Positions 8,021-16,659 of a DNA stretch of 64,000 bases are shown here, in pieces. This DNA is from Halopelagius longus (GTDB lineage Archaea > Halobacteriota > Halobacteria > Halobacteriales > Haloferacaceae). Below the pieces are notes generated by a model. It was not told the DNA's origin and searched no databases. It worked only from the letters and a program-made list of their open reading frames with translations. Within the stretch, counting starts at the first letter, position 1. The number at the start of each line of letters is the position of its first letter. The position numbers and the translations under genes are program-made. Location: positions 310,001 to 374,000 of the forward strand of contig NZ_FNKQ01000001.1 of NCBI RefSeq assembly GCF_900100875.1, written 5' to 3'.

Positions 8021-10723
8021 ATGCACTCCTCCACCGGGTCCGACACGGAACCGGACGCTCGTATCCGTCAGCAGGAGGTCGTCGCGGAACTCGGTCAGCA
8101 GGCCCTCGAAACTGACGACCTCGACCAGTTGATGCACGACGCGTCCGCCGCCGTCGCCGAGACGCTCGACAACGAGTACGCGAAGGTTCTCGAGTTGCTG
8201 CCCGGCGGCGACGAGGTGTTCCTCCGACAGGGCGTCGGGTGGCGCGAGGGACTCGTCGGGTCGGCGACGGTTCCGACCGACCGGGACTCGCAGGCGGGCT
8301 ACACGCTGCTTTCGGAAGCGCCCGTGGTGGTGGACGACCTTCGGACCGAGGAGCGGTTCTCCGGGCCCGAACTGCTCACGAGCCACGGCGTCGTCAGCGG
8401 TATCAGCGTCGTCATCGGGTCCGTCGCGGAGCCGTGGGGGGTGCTGGGAACGCACACGACGGCGGAACGCGAGTTCTCCCCACACGACGCCCACTTCGTC
8501 AAGAGCGTCGCGAACGTCCTCGCGTCGGCGATAGAGAACCAACAGACCAAGAGCGAACTGGAGGAGATTTACGGTCGCATCTCGGACGCGTTCTTCGCGT
8601 TAGACGAGGAGTGGCGGTTCACGTACGTCAACGAACAGGCGCACGAACTGATCAACCCCCACGGGCGGACGCTGCTCGGGGAGGACATCTGGGACGTGTT
8701 CCCCGCGGCGACCGAACGGAAGTTCAAGCCGGAGTACGAGCGAGCGATGTACGAACAGGAGACCGTCGCCTTCGAGGAGTACTACCCCGAACCGCTCGAC
8801 AGTTGGTTCGAGGTGCGCGCGTACCCCTCGGAGACCGGTCTGTCGGTGTACTTCCGGGATACGACCCACCGCAAGAAGCGCGAACGGGAACTCGAAGAGA
8901 CGGAGCGCAGGTTCGAGGCCATCTTCGAGGACCCGAACATCCTCGTCGGCCTCCTCGACACCGACGGGACGGTGTTGGACATCAACCGGACGGCGATGGA
9001 GTACATCGACGCCGACCTCGAGGAGGTGACCGGCGAACCGTTCTGGGAGACGCCGTGGTGGGGCGATGGAGACGAGGTGCAGGCCGACGTCAAAGAGTGG
9101 ACGGAACGGGCCGCGTCCGGCGAGTACGTGGACTTCGAGGCGGACCTCTCTCACCCGTCCGGAGAGCGGTACGCCATCAGCGGCGTCTTCAGACCCGTCA
9201 CGAACGACGACGGCGACGTCGTCTCGGTCATCGTCTCCGACCGCGACGTGACCGAACGCCGAGAGTACGAACGGCAACTCGAGGAGAGCGAGCGACGGTA
9301 CCGGACGCTCGCGGAGTCGTTCCCGAACGGCATCGTCACCATGTACGGCGACGACCTCCGCTACACGCTCGCGGAGGGTCGAGCCTTCGAGTACCTGCCC
9401 GTCTCGAAGGACGACTTGGAGGGCAGGACGCCGCGCGAAGTGTGGGGCGAGGAGGTGGGGTCCCAACTCGGCCCCGCACTGCGCGACGCTCTCGACGGGG
9501 AGGAGAGGGCCGTCGAAGTGTCGTACGTCGACCGCGAGTGGGTCGTCTACGCGGTACCGATCACCGACACGGACGGCAACGTCTTCGCCGGGATGACGAT
9601 GGCGCAGGATATCACCGATCGCAAGGAGTACGAGCGCAGACTCGCGGAGAGCGAGCGCCGGTACCGGACGCTCGCGGAGCACTTCCCGAACGGCGCCGTC
9701 GGCGTCTACGACCGCGACCTGCGGTACACGCTGACCGCGGGCCGTCTCCTGGGCGAGAAGCTCCCCACTTCGGACGTACTCGAAGGCCAGCGGATGCCGG
9801 ACGTCTTCCCCGAACACACCGTCGACGACCTCGAACCGCTGTTTCGGTCCGCCGTCGAGGAGGGCGAGACGGACAACACCACCACCGAGTTCGGCGGTCG
9901 AAACTGGCAGGTGTGGGTCACGCCCCTGCGGGACGTGGACGGCGACGTCTTCGCGGGGCTGAGTTTCACGCAGGACATCACCGAACAGGTCGAACGCGAA
10001 CGACAGTTAGAGGAGTTAATCGAGAAGTTAGAGGAGTCCAACGAGCGCTTAGAGCAGTTCGCGTACGCGGCGTCGCACGACCTCCAAGAGCCGTTGCGGA
10101 TGGTTTCGAGTTACCTCCGACTGCTCGAACGGCGCTACGAGGGCGCTCTCGACGAGGACGGCGAGGAGTTCCTCGAATACGCCGTCGACGGCGCGGACAG
10201 GATGCGAGAGATGATAGACGCCCTCCTCAAATACTCCCGCGTGGAGACGAAGGGCGACCCCTTAGAACCGATAGAGTTGGACGAGGTGCTCGACGACGTC
10301 TTCACGGATCTCCAGTTACACATCGAGGAGACGGGCGCGGACATCACGGCGGAGTCGCTCCCGCGGGTCGAGGGCGACGCCAACCAGTTGCGCCAACTCC
10401 TCCAGAACCTGCTGGACAACGCGCTCACGTACTCCGGCGAGGAGCCGCCCCGCGTGGAAATCACCACCCGACGGAGCGACGGGAAGTGGGTGATTTCGGT
10501 CAGCGACAACGGGGTCGGTATCGACCCGGAGGACACCGACACCATCTTCGAGGTGTTTCAGCGACTCCACGGACGGGAGGAACACCCCGGCACCGGAATC
10601 GGGTTGGCGCTCTGCGAGCGAATCGTCGAGCGACACGGCGGCGACATCTGGGTCGAGTCGGAACCCGGCGAGGGGTCGACGTTCTCCTTTACCCTCCCCG
10701 TGGCGGGTGAGAGCGATGAGTGA
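8021..10723 (+). CDS. multi-PAS sensor histidine kinase with N-terminal GAF domain
   Basis: A 900-residue soluble kinase with no membrane segment, so it should sense a cytoplasmic cue. Order seen: GAF domain (about 20-180, ending SAIENQQ), then four PAS domains, with near-repeated headers ESERRYRTLAESFPNGIV and ESERRYRTLAEHFPNGAV showing internal duplication of the last two. The HisKA domain has the phospho-accepting H in FAYAASHDLQEPLRM (about residue 684), and the ATPase domain has N (LLQNLLDNALTY), G1 (SDNGVGIDPED) and G2 (GTGIGLALCERI) boxes. The response regulator starts inside its stop region. The kinase core is nearly the same as that of the kinase at 21067-22602. A TATA-like box lies about 27 bases before the start. 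Confidence 0.93.
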   Translation: MHSSTGSDTEPDARIRQQEVVAELGQQALETDDLDQLMHDASAAVAETLDNEYAKVLELLPGGDEVFLRQGVGWREGLVGSATVPTDRDSQAGYTLLSEAPVVVDDLRTEERFSGPELLTSHGVVSGISVVIGSVAEPWGVLGTHTTAEREFSPHDAHFVKSVANVLASAIENQQTKSELEEIYGRISDAFFALDEEWRFTYVNEQAHELINPHGRTLLGEDIWDVFPAATERKFKPEYERAMYEQETVAFEEYYPEPLDSWFEVRAYPSETGLSVYFRDTTHRKKRERELEETERRFEAIFEDPNILVGLLDTDGTVLDINRTAMEYIDADLEEVTGEPFWETPWWGDGDEVQADVKEWTERAASGEYVDFEADLSHPSGERYAISGVFRPVTNDDGDVVSVIVSDRDVTERREYERQLEESERRYRTLAESFPNGIVTMYGDDLRYTLAEGRAFEYLPVSKDDLEGRTPREVWGEEVGSQLGPALRDALDGEERAVEVSYVDREWVVYAVPITDTDGNVFAGMTMAQDITDRKEYERRLAESERRYRTLAEHFPNGAVGVYDRDLRYTLTAGRLLGEKLPTSDVLEGQRMPDVFPEHTVDDLEPLFRSAVEEGETDNTTTEFGGRNWQVWVTPLRDVDGDVFAGLSFTQDITEQVERERQLEELIEKLEESNERLEQFAYAASHDLQEPLRMVSSYLRLLERRYEGALDEDGEEFLEYAVDGADRMREMIDALLKYSRVETKGDPLEPIELDEVLDDVFTDLQLHIEETGADITAESLPRVEGDANQLRQLLQNLLDNALTYSGEEPPRVEITTRRSDGKWVISVSDNGVGIDPEDTDTIFEVFQRLHGREEHPGTGIGLALCERIVERHGGDIWVESEPGEGSTFSFTLPVAGESDE

Positions 10724-11171
10724 CCGAACGGAGCGGAGCGACCCTGCGGAGATTCTGCTCGTGGAGGACAACCCCGGCGACGTGCGGTTGACGCAGGAGG
10801 CGTTCAAGGACGGTCGAATCCAGAACACGCTGCACGTCGTAACCGACGGCGTCGAAGCCCTCGATTTCCTCTATCGGCGCGGCGACTACGAGGACGCCCC
10901 CCGGCCGGACCTCGTGTTGCTCGATTTGAATCTCCCGCGGAAGAACGGCGACGCCGTCCTCGAAGAGATACGAAACGACGACGAACTCAGGCGCATCCCC
11001 GTCATCGTCCTCACGAGTTCGACGGCGCACGACGACATCGTCCAATCGTACGACCTCTGTGCGAACGCCTACCTCACGAAGCCGGTCGACCCCGACGAGT
11101 TCATCTCGACGATTCAGACGCTGGAGCGGTTCTGGCTCTCCGTCGTTCGGTTACCCTCCGACGAGGAGTGA
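10716..11171 (+). CDS. single-domain response regulator (Rcp1-like)
   Basis: A 151-residue receiver-only protein, the likely phosphotransfer partner of the kinase just upstream, whose gene it overlaps by eight bases (ATGAGTGA). Receiver landmarks: acidic pair in ILLVEDNPGDV, phospho-accepting aspartate in LVLLDLNLPRKNG, switch threonine/serine in VIVLTSSTAHDD and the conserved lysine in ANAYLTKPVD. This is the Rcp1 type found beside phytochrome-like and PAS kinases. It has no output domain, so it should work by protein contact. The start at 10716 was preferred over an in-frame ATG three codons earlier because of the overlap with the kinase stop. Confidence 0.92.
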   Translation: MSDRTERSDPAEILLVEDNPGDVRLTQEAFKDGRIQNTLHVVTDGVEALDFLYRRGDYEDAPRPDLVLLDLNLPRKNGDAVLEEIRNDDELRRIPVIVLTSSTAHDDIVQSYDLCANAYLTKPVDPDEFISTIQTLERFWLSVVRLPSDEE

Positions 11172-11246
11172 CGCGCCTCCGCTCGAAGCCGTCCGTCGTC
11201 CCCGTCGTCTGGGGAGGACCGCTCGACCGCCTGTGCCCCTCCGACC

Positions 11247-11945
11247 CTACCTGCGAGAGAGCCCGCACTCGGCGGAGAGGTCGTCGAACCCGTCGGCGGG
11301 GTCCACTCCGGCTTCGTGAACCGCCGCGAACACCGTCTCCAGCGCCGGGTGGTCGGCGTACGAGACGCGCCCTCTCTCCGGGTCGTACGCGACGAAGTCC
11401 GCGTCGTCGAGTTTCGGCAGGTGGACGTGGTGGAGTCGGAACTCGACGCGCCGGACGTCGTCGGCGTCCGGGTTCGTGTCCGCGTCGCCCGCCTCGCGGC
11501 GGAGTACCTCGCCCGCGAGGGCGGACCGAGACACCGTCGTCCCGTCGTCTCTGAGAACCGCGAGGGCGAGGCGACGACGCTCGTCCGAGAGAGCCGAGAG
11601 CGCCTCGTCCGCGCCGTCCCCGTCCGTTTCGAGCAGTTCCCGGAACCGTGGGTCGTCGAGGACCGGGTGCGTCGCCGTCTCCACGCACTCGTCGTCTCGA
11701 TCCCACTCGACGAGGCCCGCGTCCGAAAGCGCCGGGAGGTGGACGTGAACGAGTCCCGTCTCGGCGGCCGCCGCGTCCGGGACTCCACGCTCCGCGTCGG
11801 CGAGACGCGACGCCACCTCCCGCACCGGTAGCCGTTCCTCCGCGTCGAGAAGGATGCGAAGGGCGGCCCGCCGTCGCCCGTCGGCGATGCACTGCAGCGT
11901 CCGAGTACGCGAGTCGGCGTGCCGAGTCCCCCTCTTCGAGTTCAT
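11247..11945 (-). CDS. two-domain winged-helix protein (haloarchaeal HTH regulator)
   Basis: 232 residues built from two similar winged-helix units. The first runs from TLQCIADGRRRAALRILLDA to VHVHLPALSDAGLVEWD, the second from ALSDERRRLALAVLRDD to HHVHLPKLDDADFVAYD. The pattern LSDERRR....L and HLPKLDDA..V is that of the haloarchaeal DUF7344-like transcription regulators. Tandem duplication inside one chain suggests it binds DNA as a monomeric pseudo-dimer. Its target is unknown; the neighbouring signalling pair is convergent, so co-regulation is not implied. The start at MNSKRG was chosen over one eleven codons upstream because the extra residues are not conserved-looking. Confidence 0.8.
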   Translation of the reverse strand: MNSKRGTRHADSRTRTLQCIADGRRRAALRILLDAEERLPVREVASRLADAERGVPDAAAAETGLVHVHLPALSDAGLVEWDRDDECVETATHPVLDDPRFRELLETDGDGADEALSALSDERRRLALAVLRDDGTTVSRSALAGEVLRREAGDADTNPDADDVRRVEFRLHHVHLPKLDDADFVAYDPERGRVSYADHPALETVFAAVHEAGVDPADGFDDLSAECGLSRR

Positions 11946-12012
11946 GGCACTTGCTTCCGTAACGGACGACAAGTGCACCGCGCCTAAGCTTCTAGGAACG
12001 CCGAGGTACCTG

Positions 12013-13134
12013 TTAACAAGTATCTTTCCCGGCGAACATCAACCGCCAGTTCGTCCGGGCGTCGAGTTCGACGCCGCGCAGGACGTCCGTGTCGTCGCCT
12101 TCCAACGCCCGGGCGACGACGGCGGTCCGAGTCGAGACCCGAGAGAGCGGAAAGTGGTCGTCGGCGCGGAAGCCGAACCGGTCGAGGACGTCGTCGGGGA
12201 GCGTTCCGTCCCACGCGCCGATAAGGTCGGCGTCGCGGTGGTCGTCGATGGCCCGGTGGACGAGGCGGGACAACGCCGTCGCCTCCCGGCCCGCCGCGCA
12301 CGGAACCGCATCGACCAGTTTGGTGACCCGCGTTCCGTCCGACGTGCGGGTTCCGACGACGAGGCCGGCGACCGGGTCGCCGTCGCGCCGGGCGAGGTAG
12401 GAGGTGTACTCCCACTTCGGGTTCTCGTACCGCCACTGGTAGAAGCGTTCGTCGCGGACGACGTGTATCTCCTCGGGGGGGTCCGCGGCGTACAACGCCG
12501 CCAGTTCCGCGGCGGGCACCTCCTCGCGCCGCTCGACCGTCACCCGTCCGGTCTCCGCGGGGACGAGGCGGTCCCGGACGGCGAAGTACGCCCGCGCGAG
12601 TGCCGTCCCCGGAGCGGTCAGTCGGTTGAACGCGCTCTCGGTCTGCGTGAGGTTCGCCGGGTTCTGGACGCGGTAGTGCGTCGTCACGTCTCCCACCTCG
12701 ACCCATCCGAGTTTCGTGAACGCCCCCTTCGCGGTCGGATTGGGGAAGTTGAAGAACATCGCCGGGTCGCCCTCCTCGTAGTCGTCTATCGCGGCCTCGG
12801 TCATCCGCGTGAGCAGACCCCGCCGCCGGTGGTCGGGATGGACCATCGCGTCGGCGGGTTGTAGCGCCAACGCGGAGTCGCCGCCCACTCGGACCCGGAG
12901 AGCGAAGAACGGCGACGCGCCGACGATGTCTCCCTCAGATTCGGCGACGTACATCGGAATTCGGCCCGCGTAGGGGTTGTCCGCGTACTTCCAGCGGAAC
13001 CACTCCTCGCTCGTCGCGCCGAACACGGTGTCGTAGAGCGAAAGAAAGCCCTCTCTGTCTCCCGGCCGATACGGCCGGACGGCGTAGGCGTCCTCTCCGT
13101 CCGACTGTTTACTCCGCTTTCTCGATCTAGTCAT
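12013..13134 (-). CDS. GNAT family N-acetyltransferase
   Basis: A 373-residue protein. The acetyl-CoA-binding core is near the N-terminus: VRPYRPGDREGFLSLYDTVF, then QPADAMVHPDHRRRGLLTRM, in which the RRRG segment is the pyrophosphate-binding A motif. FNFPNPTAKGAFTKLGW follows. The C-terminal half (from about residue 190) is a second degenerate acyltransferase-like domain, as in Eis-type and haloarchaeal two-domain GNATs. Substrate unknown. The start MTRSRKRSKQ was taken because the in-frame extension of 91 codons upstream is arginine-rich non-coding-like sequence. A TATA-like GTTATCACG lies about 90 bases upstream. Confidence 0.82.
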   Translation of the reverse strand: MTRSRKRSKQSDGEDAYAVRPYRPGDREGFLSLYDTVFGATSEEWFRWKYADNPYAGRIPMYVAESEGDIVGASPFFALRVRVGGDSALALQPADAMVHPDHRRRGLLTRMTEAAIDDYEEGDPAMFFNFPNPTAKGAFTKLGWVEVGDVTTHYRVQNPANLTQTESAFNRLTAPGTALARAYFAVRDRLVPAETGRVTVERREEVPAAELAALYAADPPEEIHVVRDERFYQWRYENPKWEYTSYLARRDGDPVAGLVVGTRTSDGTRVTKLVDAVPCAAGREATALSRLVHRAIDDHRDADLIGAWDGTLPDDVLDRFGFRADDHFPLSRVSTRTAVVARALEGDDTDVLRGVELDARTNWRLMFAGKDTC

Positions 13135-13555
13135 GGTTGAAGATACTGCCGCCCGGTACACCCTCGAGGCCGGAACGGCCGTCGCTGTAGACGCCCGCCG
13201 CACGTCCACCTTGTTACCTGCGTGATAACTCGGTTCGCCGCCGTCTAATCGACCGTCTAATCGGTCGGTACGAGCGAATCTGGGGTATAGAAGCCTGAAA
13301 CACTCGTTAGTACGGATTTCACTGCCAAGCGAATTTCCGCTCGTCTCGGCGACACCGACGGTTCGCGACGCTCCGTCGAGTCTGCGAGATACGTCGAGAA
13401 GAATCACCCGTTCACTCCCGTGGACCCGCGTCCCCGACGGCGACGGAGTCGGTCCGCCGCCGTCGGGTCGAGCCCACTATGCCCCGTTTTCGGAGGTCAC
13501 CAACCTCCGTGATGCCGGTCGGTACGCGTTCCGACGGAGCCTCGTCGTCGCGTCG
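13135..13555. other. intergenic region with direct repeat and hairpins
   Basis: 421 bases without a convincing gene. It holds a tandem direct repeat of CCGTCTAATCGA (13241-13264), a 10-bp inverted repeat (CCCGACGGCG 13433-13442 with CGCCGTCGGG 13458-13467, loop 15) and a smaller hairpin GGAGGT-CACCA-ACCTCC near 13492-13508. The last two lie downstream of the surface-protein gene and may stop or stabilise its mRNA. The direct repeat is upstream of the GNAT gene promoter region. Confidence 0.45.
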
Positions 13556-15499
13556 TTAGCTACTCGTCGTCGTGTTGCCCGCTTCCGTGGCCGTGCCGTT
13601 CGTGGCAGTTCCGGTGACCGTCTCGTTTTCGGCCGTGGCGTTGGTGGCCGTGTCGTTCTCGGCCGTGGCGTTGGTGACCGTCTCGTTTTCTGCCGTGGCG
13701 TTGGCGGCCGTGTCGTTTTCGGCCGTGGCGTTGGTGGCCGTGTCGTTCTCGGCCGTGGCGTTGGCGGCCGTGTCGTTCTGAGCGGTGTCGTTACCGCCGC
13801 TCAGGTCGATGGGCAGCAGGTCGTCCGCGCTGGGAGTCTGTTGCTCCGCCTCCTCGAGGATGCTCCCGTCGCTGTCTTGGACGCCGACGATTTGGAACTC
13901 GGCCGCCTGCGTCTGGCCGCCGGCTCCCTGCGTCTGCGTGTCGGCCGTCTCGTTGCCGACGCCGCCTTCGGTCGTCGTCTCGTTAGTGACACCGGCACCC
14001 GTCTCGGTGGCCGTCTCGTTGCCGATGCCAGCTTCGGTGGTCGTCTCGTTAGCGGCACCGACGCCGCTCTCGGTGGTCGTCTCGTTCATCGCACCGGCGC
14101 CAGCTTCGGTGGTCGTCTCGTTAGCGGCACCGACGCCACCTTCCGTGGTGGTTTCGTTGGTCATGCCGGCACCGCCTTCGGTCGTCGTTTCGTTGGTGGC
14201 ACCGATGCCGCCTTCGGTCGTCGTCTCGTTGACGGCACCAGCGCCCGTCTCGGTGGCCGTCTCGTTGCCGACGCCAGCTTCGGTGGTCGTCTCGTTGACG
14301 GCACCGGCGCCCGTCTCGGTGGCCGTCTCGTTGGCCGCTCCGACGCCGCCTTCCGTCGTTTCGTTGGCGGCAGCCGCTTCCGTCGTCTGATTGTCGGTGC
14401 CGGTCTGATTACCGATTCCGCCTTCGGCCGCGGCGGTCTCGGGGTTGACCATCCCGACGAGGAACAGGTTGTACCGTTCGCCCGCCTCGAACTGGTAGCT
14501 GGCGGAGGCTATCGGGTCGGCGTCGCCCGTCTGGAGCACCTCGACCTGCGTGGTGCCGGTCTGGATGTCGGCGTAGTTGCTCGCTTCCTCGCTCTCTATC
14601 GCACCGCCGACGACGTAGCTGCCGGCGCGGACCTTCAGGACGCCGGCGTCGGGCGAGACGTTGACCGCGCGAACGAGCGCCGTGTCCGTGTTCTGGTCCT
14701 GTTCGTCCTCGGTCTGCTCGCCCTCGGGCTGGTCCTCGAAGACGAGCGCCTCGATGTTCTGGAGTCGGCCGGCGGCCGCGACGGTGTAGCTTTGACCGCC
14801 TTCCACGGTGACGCTCTCGTCGATGAGCGGCTCCGAGGACGGCGTCTGTGCCGCGCCGCCACCGGTTTCGGTGGCCGCACCGGCGCCAGTTTCGTTGGCC
14901 GCGCCGGCGCCAGTTTCGTTGGCCGTCTCGTTAGCGGCACCGACGCCACCTTCGGTGGTGGTTTCGTTCATCGCACCGGCGCCACCTTCGGTCGTCGTCT
15001 CGTTGGTGGCTCCGACGCCAGCTTCGGTGGTCGTCTCGTTAGCGGCACCAACGCCACCTTCCGTGGTGGTTTCGTTGGTCATGCCGGCACCGCCTTCGGT
15101 CGTCGTTTCGTTGGTGGCACCGATGCCGCCTTCGGTCGTCGTCTCGTTAGTCGCGCCTGCTCCGGCGGCCGTCTGGTTACCGCCTTCGCCGCCGTCCTGC
15201 GACGGATACACCTGAACTTGTACCTCGCCCGGCGAGAGGTCGAGATAGCCGGTGATGTTTCCGAACTGGACGCCTTGGGCGACCTGCTGGCCGTCGACGT
15301 AGATATCGACCGCGGGCGCGTCCGGCGACGCGTGGAGCGCGCGAACGAGCGCCGTGTCTTCGCTCGGCGGGAACGGACTGCTTCCGCTCTCCGTACCGCT
15401 CTCGCTCTGTTGTGCGTACCCCGCACCGGCACCGAACGCGAATACTGTACCTCCGACACCAAGTGTCTTCAATAGTGACCGTCTGGTTGTTCGGGACAT
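13556..15499 (-). CDS. Tat-secreted DUF4397 protein with N-glycosylation-sequon repeats
   Basis: A 647-residue exported protein. The N-terminus TTRRSLLKTLGVGGTVFAFG is a Tat signal without lipobox. Two DUF4397 beta-sandwich domains begin at DTALVRALHASPDAPAVDIY and DTALVRAVNVSPDAGVLKVR. Each is interrupted by a run of about 12-residue repeats of the form NETTTEGGVGAA, and the C-terminus is a third repeat alternating NDT, NAT and NET. I count about 40 N-X-T sequons, so it should be densely glycosylated. There is no C-terminal anchor or PGF-type sorting signal, so it may be released or held by other means. Strongly repetitive DNA makes repeat number prone to change. Confidence 0.85.
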   Translation of the reverse strand: MSRTTRRSLLKTLGVGGTVFAFGAGAGYAQQSESGTESGSSPFPPSEDTALVRALHASPDAPAVDIYVDGQQVAQGVQFGNITGYLDLSPGEVQVQVYPSQDGGEGGNQTAAGAGATNETTTEGGIGATNETTTEGGAGMTNETTTEGGVGAANETTTEAGVGATNETTTEGGAGAMNETTTEGGVGAANETANETGAGAANETGAGAATETGGGAAQTPSSEPLIDESVTVEGGQSYTVAAAGRLQNIEALVFEDQPEGEQTEDEQDQNTDTALVRAVNVSPDAGVLKVRAGSYVVGGAIESEEASNYADIQTGTTQVEVLQTGDADPIASASYQFEAGERYNLFLVGMVNPETAAAEGGIGNQTGTDNQTTEAAAANETTEGGVGAANETATETGAGAVNETTTEAGVGNETATETGAGAVNETTTEGGIGATNETTTEGGAGMTNETTTEGGVGAANETTTEAGAGAMNETTTESGVGAANETTTEAGIGNETATETGAGVTNETTTEGGVGNETADTQTQGAGGQTQAAEFQIVGVQDSDGSILEEAEQQTPSADDLLPIDLSGGNDTAQNDTAANATAENDTATNATAENDTAANATAENETVTNATAENDTATNATAENETVTGTATNGTATEAGNTTTSS

Positions 15500-15509
15500 A
15501 AGTTGTCGT

Positions 15510-15543
15510 GCAGACAGTTCTTACTCGTGTCTGCCTAAAATAC
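15510..15543 (-). promoter_or_regulatory. promoter with operator-like inverted repeat for the DUF4397 gene
   Basis: Reading on the minus strand, TATTTTAGG (about 15535-15543) is a TATA box. Directly downstream lies a 7-bp perfect inverted repeat, GCAGACA (15510-15516) and TGTCTGC (15528-15534), separated by 11 bases. It occupies the space between TATA and the expected transcription start about 13 bases before the ATG at 15499, the position where archaeal repressors usually bind. Confidence 0.55.
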
Positions 15544-15736
15544 GCGTTGGCGGATTGTTGAAGTGTGTTGCAATAAATACACTAACCTGATATGTATATT
15601 CGTAAATAGCAATAACTACCTTCCAGTGGATGGTAACTGTTTCTTACCGTTCTAATCGCAGGACGGCGGCGGTTCATTCCGAGTTAACGATCGTTCAGCA
15701 GAGGCGTTATACCCGTCCCGCGGCTAGGGACGGCAG

Positions 15737-16480
15737 ATGAACGAGGGACCTGAGTTCGACGTTACCGATGCCCACGAGGTCGTTTCGCACAGAGACGAAG
15801 TCGTGTCGTGGGTCACGGACCACGCGGGACAGATTGCGCGGCAACTCGCGTTGCTACAGGGCGGCGACTACGGGCAGTCCACCTTCAAGACCGACAAGGG
15901 GAAGTGGACGGTGAAGTACGAGGGCGGCGACCTGCAGTATCTCCGGTACGAGGGCCGGTCGGGCGGCGAAACGTACGTCGTCTCGACGAAACACCCGCCG
16001 GACCCCGAGGAACTCGCGCAAGCGATGACGGACTACGACGCGTTCGTGGCGGCGTACAACGACCACGTCGAATCCCTCGACGGCGTCTTAGACGGCGTAC
16101 CCGAGGAGTTCCCCGAGGCCGTCTCCACCGAGAGCATCGTCGCCGAACGGGACAGAATCGTCGGGCGCATCCGGGACGTCTCGGACGCCATCGCCTCGGA
16201 ACTCTACCGTTACGAGGGGAGCAACTACGGGTCGTTCTCGACGACGGTGTCGGGAACTCGGTGGGAACTGAAGTGGGAGGACGGCCGCGCGTCGTACCTC
16301 CGCGTCGGCGGCGAGGGCGGCATCTACCTCCTCTCGCAGTACGAACCGCCCTCCGCGCCGGACGTTCGCCGTCTCGCCGAGGAGTTCGCTGGGTTCGTCG
16401 AGGCGTACAACGACCACGTCGAGGAACTCGAATCCGACCTCGCGACGGTGAGTCTCGGCGAGGAGACGGCCGCGGACTGA
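15737..16480 (+). CDS. haloarchaeal protein with an internal tandem domain duplication
   Basis: A 247-residue acidic soluble protein of unknown function. It consists of two copies of one domain of about 90 residues. Copy 1 has YGQSTFKTDKGKWTVKYEGG, LQYLRYEG and FVAAYNDHVESL; copy 2 has YGSFSTTVSGTRWELKWEDG, ASYLRVGG and FVEAYNDHVEEL. Between them is a helical linker (about 120-150). The domain is a small beta-sheet with a W-x-(V/L)-K-(Y/W) core followed by a helix. No catalytic motif is obvious. It is divergent from the DUF4397 gene and shares its AT-rich upstream region. Confidence 0.75.
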   Translation: MNEGPEFDVTDAHEVVSHRDEVVSWVTDHAGQIARQLALLQGGDYGQSTFKTDKGKWTVKYEGGDLQYLRYEGRSGGETYVVSTKHPPDPEELAQAMTDYDAFVAAYNDHVESLDGVLDGVPEEFPEAVSTESIVAERDRIVGRIRDVSDAIASELYRYEGSNYGSFSTTVSGTRWELKWEDGRASYLRVGGEGGIYLLSQYEPPSAPDVRRLAEEFAGFVEAYNDHVEELESDLATVSLGEETAAD

Positions 16481-16659
16481 CTTCGCCGCGACCGTGGTAT
16501 GTTATTTCACCACGTGCGCCCGCGCAGAGTAGTCATTACCCGCTCCAGTCGCCGGTCACCACCCGCCGACGTACTGACTAGAGACAGTCACGTTCTTCCC
16601 TCTCGACATCACCGTCCATGGTAGGGCATCCTATAGTGGGATTTCCGGTCGTCGTCTAA

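Noticed and set aside
13560-13790. Short tandem repeats as a CRISPR or transposon end
   Set aside because: They are in-frame codons for NDT/NAT/NET repeats of the secreted protein.
13841-15475. Long plus-strand ORF (544 codons) opposite the DUF4397 gene
   Set aside because: It is a shadow of the repetitive antisense gene; its repeats simply mirror the NETTTEGG coding repeats, and it lacks a start region, signal or family.
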